DNA from: Lentzea xinjiangensis
GTDB taxonomy: Bacteria; Actinomycetota; Actinomycetes; Mycobacteriales; Pseudonocardiaceae
Assembly (NCBI RefSeq): GCF_900110955.1
Contig: NZ_FOFR01000021.1
Coordinates: 62,001 to 126,000, forward strand
Direction of reading: 5' to 3'
Length of the DNA stretch: 64,000 bases
Shown here: in pieces, positions 49,073 to 55,807 of the stretch
Position numbering within the stretch: position 1 is the first letter of the stretch
Layout: every line of letters starts with the position of its first letter
Notes under the pieces: generated by a model
Database searches by the model: none
The model's input: only the letters and a program-made list of their open reading frames with translations
What the model was told of the DNA's origin: nothing
Translations under genes and position numbers: made by a program

Positions 49073-49108
49073 ACGATACTCATAACATCCAGATGATCTC
49101 AACATCTG
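49073..49108 (-). promoter_or_regulatory. Promoter/operator of the TetR-PPDK operon (shared type)
   Basis: On the minus strand: dyad cagatg-N7-catctg (49108-49090), -35 TTGAGA (49102-49097) and -10 TATCGT (49078-49073), 18 bp apart. Thirty of 36 positions match the block before the histidine phosphatase (45192-45227). The TetR ATG lies about 32 nt after the -10. Confidence 0.7.
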
Positions 49109-49129
49109 GTTTTGGAGCACGACGGCGCG

Positions 49130-49597
49130 TCATCCGGCAGCCCGGCACGCGAAGTCCTCTCCCGGCAGGGTGTGCACGACGAAGAGGCGGTCGAACCCCT
49201 CCTCGACGCCCGGCTCCTCCAGCCGCGCGAGCGTGGCGAACAGCGCGACGTCCGGAACACGTGCCCGGCCCGTCCGCGCGGCGTTGCGCGCGAGCAGCAC
49301 GGGGAGGTCCGGCGGGAACCAGTACCCGGTCACCCGAGCCCCGAAGTCGCGGGCCACCGCGATGATCCGCTGCCGTTCCGCGGCGGAGGCGTTGGTGTTG
49401 TCGACCACCAGCGAGGCGCCGCGGGCGAGGGTGGTCGTGAGGAGGGCGTGCTGGCGCGCCTCCTTGCGGCTCCCGTTGCGCATCAGGTCCTTGCTGATGT
49501 GCACGTGGGTGCCGGCGAAGCGCTGCCGGAAGAACGTGCTCTTGCCGGACGCCTGCAACCCGACCAGCACGACCACCTCGGGTCCGGCGCCACTCAT
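49130..49597 (-). CDS. AAA/zeta-like P-loop kinase
   Basis: A 155-residue nucleoside/polynucleotide kinase-like protein. Walker A is VGLQASGKST; the pair HISKDLMRNG and LVVDNTNASAAERQRIIAVA corresponds to the substrate and Walker B region of AAA_33 kinases (Pnkp-like). Length is near minimal. It is translationally coupled (ATGA) to the small acidic ORF upstream. No partner antitoxin of the zeta type is obvious. Phosphorylation target unknown. Confidence 0.85.
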   Translation of the reverse strand: MSGAGPEVVVLVGLQASGKSTFFRQRFAGTHVHISKDLMRNGSRKEARQHALLTTTLARGASLVVDNTNASAAERQRIIAVARDFGARVTGYWFPPDLPVLLARNAARTGRARVPDVALFATLARLEEPGVEEGFDRLFVVHTLPGEDFACRAAG

Positions 49598-49722
49598 GGC
49601 GCCGGTGAGTCCTCCTCCTGGTCGCGGTCGGGCAGCGACGAGTCCTCCTCGCCGAGGCCTTCTTCCTGCTCGGTGGCGAGCTTCGCCTCCTCCGAGGCGT
49701 CATCACCGTGGGATCGCGTCAT
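49594..49722 (-). CDS. Small acidic protein coupled to the kinase
   Basis: A 42-residue, strongly acidic peptide (MTRSHGDDASEEAKLATEQE start, Glu/Asp-rich throughout). Its stop overlaps the kinase ATG by four bases, which supports real translation. Composition suggests a disordered partner, possibly an inhibitor of the adjacent kinase, but this is inference. The ribosome site is weak (ggcttcgag). Confidence 0.45.
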   Translation of the reverse strand: MTRSHGDDASEEAKLATEQEEGLGEEDSSLPDRDQEEDSPAP

Positions 49723-49775
49723 CTCGAAGCCGTACCCGTGGCACCAGGCACGAAACGCACCTCGAGCCGACGGCC

Positions 49776-49988
49776 TCAGGAGGAAGCCGCCACTTTGATG
49801 ATGTTGGCGGTGTCCAGCACCAGCATCGTGCCGTCGGACCGTATGACCGGCACCCACGTGTGTGCGGTCTGCGGGTCCACCACGTGCGTTCCGATGACCA
49901 CTCCACGCACGTAGACGGACGGGTGCATGACGTCGGGATTGAGATAGGTGACGATCGCACCGCGGCTGGGACAAGGCTTGGTCGCCAT
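49776..49988 (-). CDS. Small conserved beta-rich protein
   Basis: A 70-residue product (MATKPCPSRGAIVTYLNPDV, then VRGVVIGTHVVDPQTAHTWV and TMLVLDTANIIKVAASS). The pattern of short strands suggests a small barrel. The ATG follows a ggag ribosome site by five bases. Function unknown; similar tiny proteins occur in related actinomycetes as far as I recall. Confidence 0.65.
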   Translation of the reverse strand: MATKPCPSRGAIVTYLNPDVMHPSVYVRGVVIGTHVVDPQTAHTWVPVIRSDGTMLVLDTANIIKVAASS

Positions 49989-50366
49989 GGCGACTCCAGT
50001 GGGTTCGAAGCGCGCGCATCGGTCAAGAGGTGTCACGACCGACGCGCTCCGGGCATCGCCGACTGTTTGACGTCCCGGTCGGATAACCCGGGGCCTGTCG
50101 TCGAAACCACCCGTTCCGGCCGGTACCGGCATCGGTGCTCGCGAGCTGTTCCTCCACTCGCAGAAGTTTGTCGCCGCCGCGGGGTGGTATTCCAGCGCTC
50201 CTTCCGGCGGGCACAGGCAAGATCGCCGGAAGACATCTGGTCGGTCAAACAGCGTGCCGACGTCTCTGCGCGAACGTCCGCCCGGAGTGCGCGCCGTCCT
50301 CATGGCGCGTGGCGACGGTCTGCGGCCGGATCGCGTGCGGATCACCGGAGAACGTCGAGGTACGAC
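49989..50366. other. Intergenic region before the YbdK-type ligase
   Basis: No convincing gene, terminator or promoter is recognisable in this 378-bp divergent gap. The ribosome site gtcgaggtac precedes the ligase ATG. Confidence 0.35.
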
Positions 50367-51512
50367 ATGATCCACACCCACCGCCCGCTCGCCGTGAACT
50401 CCGACCTGCCCACCCTGGGCGTCGAAGAGGAGTTCCTGATCGTCGACCCGGCCACCGGTCTGCCCCTCCCCGCGGCGGGCGAGGTGATCGACGTGGCCGG
50501 CGGCTTCGGCACCGACCTCCAGCGGGAGATCACCCGAGTGCAACTGGAGAGCAGCACCCCGGTCTGCCGGGGAATGCGGGAGGTGCGCGAGCATCTGCTG
50601 ATGGCGCGGTCGGTGGCCGCGGCGGCGACGTTGCGGTCCGGCGGCCGGCTGCTGGCGGTGGGCGTCCCCCTGGCCGGGTCCACCGAGCAGCCGATCACCG
50701 ACGACGACCGCTACCGGCGCATCGGGCGCGACTACGGGCTGCTGGCCGCCGAGCACGGGGTGTGCGGCTGCCACGTGCACGTCGCCGTGCCCGACCGGGA
50801 GACCGCTGTGCAGGTGTGCAACCACCTGCGGCCGTGGCTGCCGGTGCTGCTCGCGCTGACCGCCAACTCCCCGATCCACCACGGCGCGGACACCGGCTAC
50901 GCCAGTTGGCGCTCGATGCTCATCAGCCGCTGGCCCTGCTCCGGAGTCCCGCCCTACTTCACCTCCGCCGAGCACTACGACGCGGTGGCGGACATGCTGG
51001 TCGACAGCGGGGCGGTAGTGGACCGGGCGATGCTCTACTGGGACGTGCGGCTCTCCGACCACCTGCCCACCGTCGAGGTCCGGGTCTCCGACGTGCCGGC
51101 CACGGTCGACGAGACCGTCCTGCTGGCGGCCCTCGTGCGCGCACTGGTCGTCACCGCCGTCCGCGCTGTCGGACGGGGAGAGCGCGCGCTGCCCGTCTCG
51201 GAGCAGGCTCTGCGAGCGGCCCGCTGGCGCGCCGCCCACGACGGTCTCCCGGGGCAGGCCATCGACCTGTTCACCAACCGCCGCGTCCCGGCCGCTCAGT
51301 TGCTGCACCACCTGCTCCGCCACGTCAAGCCGGTGCTGCGCGAGACCGGCGAACTGCGCGCCGTCACCGCGTTGCTCGCCAAGGTCCTGCAACTGGGCAA
51401 CGGCGCCGTGCGGCAACGGCAGGCGTTCCAGCGGCGCGGTCGGCTGGAAGACGTGCTGGCGGTGCTGAGCCGCACCACCGGCCAGGACTGCCGGCCGGAC
51501 ACCGCGGCATGA
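50367..51512 (+). CDS. Carboxylate-amine ligase, YbdK/GCS2 type
   Basis: A 381-residue ATP-dependent ligase of the GCS2 family that joins a carboxylate, usually glutamate, to an amine such as cysteine. The N-terminal LGVEEEFLIVDP is diagnostic, with further conserved blocks LESSTPVCRGMREVREHLLM, CGCHVHVAVPDRETAV and VEVRVSDVPATVDET. Actinobacteria use mycothiol, so classical glutathione synthesis is unlikely; the real product is unknown. Alone on its strand, 77 nt before the STAS gene. Confidence 0.9.
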   Translation: MIHTHRPLAVNSDLPTLGVEEEFLIVDPATGLPLPAAGEVIDVAGGFGTDLQREITRVQLESSTPVCRGMREVREHLLMARSVAAAATLRSGGRLLAVGVPLAGSTEQPITDDDRYRRIGRDYGLLAAEHGVCGCHVHVAVPDRETAVQVCNHLRPWLPVLLALTANSPIHHGADTGYASWRSMLISRWPCSGVPPYFTSAEHYDAVADMLVDSGAVVDRAMLYWDVRLSDHLPTVEVRVSDVPATVDETVLLAALVRALVVTAVRAVGRGERALPVSEQALRAARWRAAHDGLPGQAIDLFTNRRVPAAQLLHHLLRHVKPVLRETGELRAVTALLAKVLQLGNGAVRQRQAFQRRGRLEDVLAVLSRTTGQDCRPDTAA

Positions 51513-51589
51513 CATCACCTCCAGCCTGACCGGCCGACGACACGTTCTCGAGAACCCGCAAGCACACTCCGACGTTCGAGGAAGCCCAC

Positions 51590-51970
51590 ATGGATCAACA
51601 GACCGGCCACGACGCACCGGCCAGCGCGCACACCGCCACAGCGCACAACGGCATCCCCGTGATCCGCGTGGCGGGCGTGCTCGACACGGAGTCGAACCAG
51701 CACGTCGCGAACGAGTTCAGGGCACTGGCCGACACCCGGCCGGTGGCCATCGTGATGGACCTGCGCGACGTCAGCTTCATGGGATCGACGGGCATCGCGA
51801 TGCTCATCAACGCCCAGCACCAGGCGAACAGACTCCACGTGCCTTTCGCGATCGTCGCCGACAACCACAGCGTTCTGCGGCCGTTGCAGGTGAGCCAGGT
51901 GCACAGCACGCTCGCCCTGTGCCCGACCGTCGACGAGGCCGTCGCGGCGGTGCGGCTCGCCTCCACCTGA
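51590..51970 (+). CDS. STAS-domain anti-sigma factor antagonist
   Basis: A 126-residue STAS protein (IPVIRVAGVLDTESNQHVAN, then VMDLRDVSFMGSTGIAMLIN). The Ser of MGST is the expected phospho-site. The C-terminal half (RLHVPFAIVADNHSVLRPLQ) is close in layout to the STAS protein at 30153, suggesting a paralogue pair. No anti-sigma kinase is adjacent. Confidence 0.88.
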   Translation: MDQQTGHDAPASAHTATAHNGIPVIRVAGVLDTESNQHVANEFRALADTRPVAIVMDLRDVSFMGSTGIAMLINAQHQANRLHVPFAIVADNHSVLRPLQVSQVHSTLALCPTVDEAVAAVRLAST

Positions 51971-52034
51971 CCACGCCCGGATCGCTCGCCCGGTCAGGCG
52001 AACCCGACCGGGCGAGCGACCGAGGTGCCGCGGC

Positions 52035-52568
52035 TCAGCGACCGGCGGCAGCGGAGCGCGGGATCGGGCCGACGTGGGCGTGACGGCCCGGCAGCTTCGC
52101 CGCGTGCCGCTGCCCCGGACCCGGTCCCCGGCGGGCGGCCAGCGCATCGGCCACGGCTCCCGTGGCGAACGCGTAGACCGCCTTGTGCAGCACGTCGACC
52201 AGCAACTCCTTGCGGGGCCACGTCTGCGGCGGCGCGCCGACCCCGGTGGCGTTCTCCAGGATCTGGTCGTTGCTCAACCGCACCACGGTGAACATGGCGG
52301 AGGCGACCGGCCCCCGCATCCCCGCGTTCGCCATCAGCGACCGCACCACACCCGCCAGCGCACCCTGGCCGAAGTGCATGGCGAGGTTCACCGGTCGCGG
52401 CTGCGCACCAGGACGCTCCGCCATCCCGGTCAGCCGCTGCAGCACGCGGGCGGGCACGTGGGAGTTCCGGCGCCCGGTCAACCGCTGCTCGATCTTCTCG
52501 CCCACCGTCATCACGGCCGCTCCGGCCAGTCCCGCGGCCAATCCTTGCCACAACGCGCGTTTCACCAT
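52035..52568 (-). CDS. Small membrane protein (YagU/DUF1440-like)
   Basis: A 177-residue protein with an N-terminal hydrophobic helix (ALWQGLAAGLAGAAVMTVGE) and further weakly hydrophobic segments (LAMHFGQGALAGVVRSLMAN, GPVASAMFTVVRLSNDQILE). The Gly-rich helix followed by a charged GEKIEQRLTGR is typical of the YagU-like membrane family. The last 40 residues are basic and disordered. ATG 52568 was preferred to the upstream ATG at 52589. Confidence 0.7.
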   Translation of the reverse strand: MVKRALWQGLAAGLAGAAVMTVGEKIEQRLTGRRNSHVPARVLQRLTGMAERPGAQPRPVNLAMHFGQGALAGVVRSLMANAGMRGPVASAMFTVVRLSNDQILENATGVGAPPQTWPRKELLVDVLHKAVYAFATGAVADALAARRGPGPGQRHAAKLPGRHAHVGPIPRSAAAGR

Positions 52569-52657
52569 GGTTCGCGAATACCCGGGCACCTCCCGTCCAA
52601 CCGCGCCATCGGTGCCGGTGCACCGCCGGCGGGAGCAGTGCCCTCCTCTGTGGACGG

Positions 52658-53035
52658 TCAGCCCGCCGGCCAGGCGATGGTGGACAGCAGCGCCAGCTCG
52701 GCCTGGCGGGAGTCGAGGCGGCTGTGCTGGACGACGACGGGAACGTCGCTGCGCAGCACCGTGGCGAAGTCGGTGTCGCGGGGAACCGGTTCAGGGTCGG
52801 TGAGGTCGTTGAACCGCTGGTGCACGGTGCGGCGCGCGGGCACGGTGACCTCGTACGGGCCCACCGGCTCGCGGTCGGAGAAGTACACGGTGATCTCGAC
52901 GTGCGCGTCCGTGCCGGACGTGTTGAGGATGCACGCGGTCTCGTGGCTCAGCAGCGCCGGGCTGTCGCCGTGGCCACCGGAGGGGATGTGCCCCTCCGCG
53001 ATCACCCAGGTGCGCTTGCCCAAAGCGTCGTCCAT
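52658..53035 (-). CDS. ASRT-like protein (sensory rhodopsin transducer family)
   Basis: A 125-residue soluble beta-sandwich protein closely following Anabaena sensory rhodopsin transducer: TWVIAEGHIPSGGHGDSPAL, LLSHETACILNTSGTDAHVE, TVYFSDREPVGPYEVTVPAR and QHSRLDSRQAELALLSTIAW. ASRT forms a tetramer and couples to a microbial rhodopsin in cyanobacteria, but most homologues occur without rhodopsin and may bind sugars or other small ligands. None is encoded here. It lies 2 nt after the stop of an amylase tail, so the context hints at carbohydrates. Confidence 0.88.
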   Translation of the reverse strand: MDDALGKRTWVIAEGHIPSGGHGDSPALLSHETACILNTSGTDAHVEITVYFSDREPVGPYEVTVPARRTVHQRFNDLTDPEPVPRDTDFATVLRSDVPVVVQHSRLDSRQAELALLSTIAWPAG

Positions 53036-53037
53036 GC

Positions 53038-53250
53038 TCAGTTCCCGTCTGGTTGCAGCAACAAGGCTTGTTCGGGGAGGACCGCACCGGAGTGCGGTTC
53101 GCCCTCGCCCGCGCGATCACTGGCCACGAGCACGCGCCACCGCCCGTCCAGCGCCACGTCGACGGCGTGGTCGGCGAAGTTGACCGCGGTCACCCGCTCG
53201 TCGTCGTCGCAGCGTCGGCGGTAGGCGAGCACGTCCGGCGAGGTGTCCAC
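53038..53250 (-). pseudogene. 3' remnant of an alpha-amylase/alpha-glucosidase gene
   Basis: The frame reads DTSPDVLAYRRRCDDDERVT, then AVNFADHAVDVALDGRWRVL and LPEQALLLQPDGN: the C-terminal beta domain of GH13 alpha-glucosidase or amylase enzymes. The catalytic barrel is missing; sequence before about 53255 is unrelated. It sits 2 nt before the ASRT gene, as if the intact enzyme and the ASRT protein once formed an operon. Confidence 0.75.
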
Positions 53251-53409
53251 CTCCTCGATCGCTCGAGTATCTCAAGATGCCGATTCGTGCGGTTGTCCAA
53301 CCGCGGGACCGGCGCAGAGACGGAGCCGGTCGAGCGCGGGAGCTCCGGGGCGCCAGCACCCGATACCCACCTTCAGCCCGATTCCACATCTCAGCGCGCG
53401 GTGGACTGC

Positions 53410-55293
53410 CTAGGTCGGGTACCGGAGGTGGAACGGGCGGCTCCCGTCGAGTGTGCCGGTCACCGCTGTCACATCTGCTGTCCGGAAGGGCGCCCACTCG
53501 AGCCCGATCGCACGGCGCCGACCCGAGGGGTCGGCCACGACCAGCTCCGCCCGCGCCCGGTGGGAGGTTGTCACCGTGAGCCGGCCGGAGACGGCGGCAT
53601 CCGCCACGAAGCGCACCCCGTCCAGCGTCACGGTGCCGGGACCGGGGAACTGGAGCGTGCCGCCGCGCAACCCCGGTTCCTCGGTCAGTCTGGAGGTGGC
53701 AGCCCCGTTGGGGTTGCGCCGTGCCAGCGCGTCCACGGCGGTGGCGACGGCCGCGGTGACCAGGGCCCGTTCCGGCCCGGCGAGTCCGCCCACCGGCACG
53801 CGAGGAAGGCTTTCGCTCGTGACCGGGAACGAGCCGACCGCCCGGTAGTTCTCGGCGGTGCAACCGTTGCGCTGTCGAAAGCGGTCCGGAGCCCGCAGGA
53901 ACGACCGCATGGTCTCGGTCGCGCAGTCCCAGTAGGGACCGGTGAAACCGGCGACGGCGCCGAGCGTCGGGGTGTGCCCGCCGAACCGGTTCACAAGGCT
54001 CCTCCCGAGGGGGAAGCGTCGCGCGATGTCGACCGCGTTGGTCGCGGGCGTGGCAACGTCCAGTTCCCCGCCGATGGCCAGCATGGGCACCGCGGGATAC
54101 CTGGGCTGCGCCGGCACGGGCGGGCTCTGCCGCGGCGTCGGCCAGTTCAGACACCACTGCGTTTCGTTGCCGTGGGTGGCGTTGAGCACCTCGTCGGTGC
54201 TGAACGGGGCGAACGGCTTCTGCTCGGCGTACACCGCGTCGAGTTGCTGTCGGCGTTCCTCCGGTGTGGCCGTACGGTCGTACGGGTAGACGGCGTCGCC
54301 ACAGACGTAGGCGAGGTAGCCGGCGACCGTCGGATCCGGGGCGGTCTGCGGTTGTCCGGTCACCGCGCCGCCCGTGAAGGTTCGCGCCAGCCGGCGCAGG
54401 GGTGCGGGGTCCCCGGCCAGATACGCCGCGGCGGCCGCGGTGAGCTCCCGGCCGACCGCGGGTTCGACCGCCTGCTGGGGCAACCGCAGCAGGCTGAGCA
54501 GTGGCACGGCGGGGTCGGGGTGCTTGCGGAGGTGGGTCACGAGGTCGGCCCACGTCTGCTGCGGCACGCCCGGCAGGGCCCGGCACGAGCGCGATGGCCG
54601 GCAGACCACGTCCAGGTTTCCCAGATCCGGGTGCACCGGCCGGCCCAGCGGCGACCGCACGTATCCGTCGGCGCCGACCCGCATCACACCGTCCAGCAGC
54701 ACAGCGCGCGTGCGGTCCGGAAACCGGGTGGCATAGGCGTGGCCCCACACCGTGCCGTAGGAGGAGCCGTACACACTGACCACGCGTACGCCGAGAGCCT
54801 GACGAACCGCGTCGAAGTCGGCGACCGCCTGGTCGGAGGTGAAGTACCGGGCACGGGATCCCACGTGCCGGGCACACTCCGCGATCGAGTCCGGCCGGCC
54901 GAGATCACCGGTCGGGCACAGCAGCGGTGTCGACTCGCCCAGTCCACGCGGATCGACGATCAGCATGTTCTGGCGGTCCAGCACCGAGCCCAGCGCCTGG
55001 CGGTAGAGCTCGGTCATGGGCAGCGCAGCCGTCGGTCCACCGGGGATGGCGAGCACGGTCCCCTCCGCCGGCCGGGAACGGTCGCGCCGCGGGAGCCAGG
55101 CGAAGGACACGCTGATCCTCGCCGAGCCGGGGTCGGTCCAGTCGAGGGGCACCTCGACTCGGCCATCACAGCGTTGGGTCGCTGTGGCGCACTCGTGGGC
55201 GACCGGCGGCACACCCGCCCCGGCGGGCGTCACCGCACCGATCGCGAACAACGTGACCGTCGCACCGAGAATTCCGGCAGTTGTGCTGCGCAT
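53410..55293 (-). CDS. Secreted alpha/beta hydrolase of the TAP (tripeptidyl aminopeptidase) type
   Basis: A 627-residue exported serine hydrolase. The signal peptide covers about residues 1-28. An alpha/beta fold follows (VLAIPGGPTAALPMTELYRQ oxyanion region; LIVDPRGLGESTPLLC; nucleophile in VYGSSYGTVWG). The TAP-like C-terminal region contains MLAIGGELDVATPATNAVDI (catalytic Asp) and VNRFGGHTPTLG (catalytic His). The last 120 residues form an extra beta domain (VTLDGVRFVADAAVSGRLTV). Streptomyces homologues are extracellular peptidases. ATG 55293 follows gaagggg. Confidence 0.88.
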   Translation of the reverse strand: MRSTTAGILGATVTLFAIGAVTPAGAGVPPVAHECATATQRCDGRVEVPLDWTDPGSARISVSFAWLPRRDRSRPAEGTVLAIPGGPTAALPMTELYRQALGSVLDRQNMLIVDPRGLGESTPLLCPTGDLGRPDSIAECARHVGSRARYFTSDQAVADFDAVRQALGVRVVSVYGSSYGTVWGHAYATRFPDRTRAVLLDGVMRVGADGYVRSPLGRPVHPDLGNLDVVCRPSRSCRALPGVPQQTWADLVTHLRKHPDPAVPLLSLLRLPQQAVEPAVGRELTAAAAAYLAGDPAPLRRLARTFTGGAVTGQPQTAPDPTVAGYLAYVCGDAVYPYDRTATPEERRQQLDAVYAEQKPFAPFSTDEVLNATHGNETQWCLNWPTPRQSPPVPAQPRYPAVPMLAIGGELDVATPATNAVDIARRFPLGRSLVNRFGGHTPTLGAVAGFTGPYWDCATETMRSFLRAPDRFRQRNGCTAENYRAVGSFPVTSESLPRVPVGGLAGPERALVTAAVATAVDALARRNPNGAATSRLTEEPGLRGGTLQFPGPGTVTLDGVRFVADAAVSGRLTVTTSHRARAELVVADPSGRRRAIGLEWAPFRTADVTAVTGTLDGSRPFHLRYPT

Positions 55294-55429
55294 GTCGTCC
55301 CCTTCGCCAGAGCCGATCTGCAGCGAGGCGCGGCGCCTGATCAGAGCGCGTACCCGTGTGCAGTCGAGCTTGCCGCCCACACTGGGAACTCGAACCCCCG
55401 ATTCCCGGCGCCTTGTCGATGGTGCCACG

Positions 55430-55690
55430 GCTGAACGCGATCGCGCCCCTGTCCGGGTCGCAGACGCCGATTTCCCCGCCCGCCTGCTCCTGGCGGTTCC
55501 AGGACCACGGCCGCAGTTCGCAGTGCGCCTGTCCAGCGAAGTACTTCGCCGCCGTGCACAGGAAGATCCAGTTGCGCAGCGTCTCGTGGTCGCCCCTGAG
55601 GTCGTCGGCCACCGACTTGATCGTCGCGCCCGGCCGGGACCGGTGGAGCGCGACCGCCTCGACCCGGAACTTCGGCGGGTAGTGCTCCAT
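55430..55690 (-). mobile_element. IS3-family element remnant (orfA with internal deletion)
   Basis: From the ATG at 55690 the minus strand reads EHYPPKFRVEAVALHRSRPG, then ATIKSVADDLRGDHETLRNW and after a jump AAKYFAGQAHC. These are the N-terminal HTH and the very end of an IS3 orfA; about 35 residues between NWI and AAKYFAG are missing and orfB is reduced to scraps. A possible left end (tgttggacacc) lies near 55752-55762 on the minus strand. The element is dead. Confidence 0.75.
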
Positions 55691-55807
55691 CACCACCTGA
55701 ACGGCACTCCTGTCCACCCGAGCCCTCGGGGGCCAGGTGCGTCCGGTGTCCAACATCCGGGGTCAAGGCCTGGGTGCGTGTCCGAAAGCCGGCTCCTCCT
55801 CCGCTGA

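Noticed and set aside
49594..50019. Longer 141-codon frame upstream of the small acidic protein
   Set aside because: Its first 100 codons are antisense to or out of frame with the 70-aa gene at 49776-49988 and lack coding bias.
53255..53285. Sequence resembling the shared -10 region (cttgagatactc on the minus strand) near the amylase remnant
   Set aside because: The CAGATG-N7-CATCTG dyad is absent, so it does not belong to the TetR/PPDK promoter type.
55380..55410. T-arm-like sequence (ggttcgagttccc on the minus strand) suggesting a tRNA or attachment site
   Set aside because: No matching acceptor, D or anticodon stems are found around it, and the stretch is coding-like debris of the IS3 remnant.
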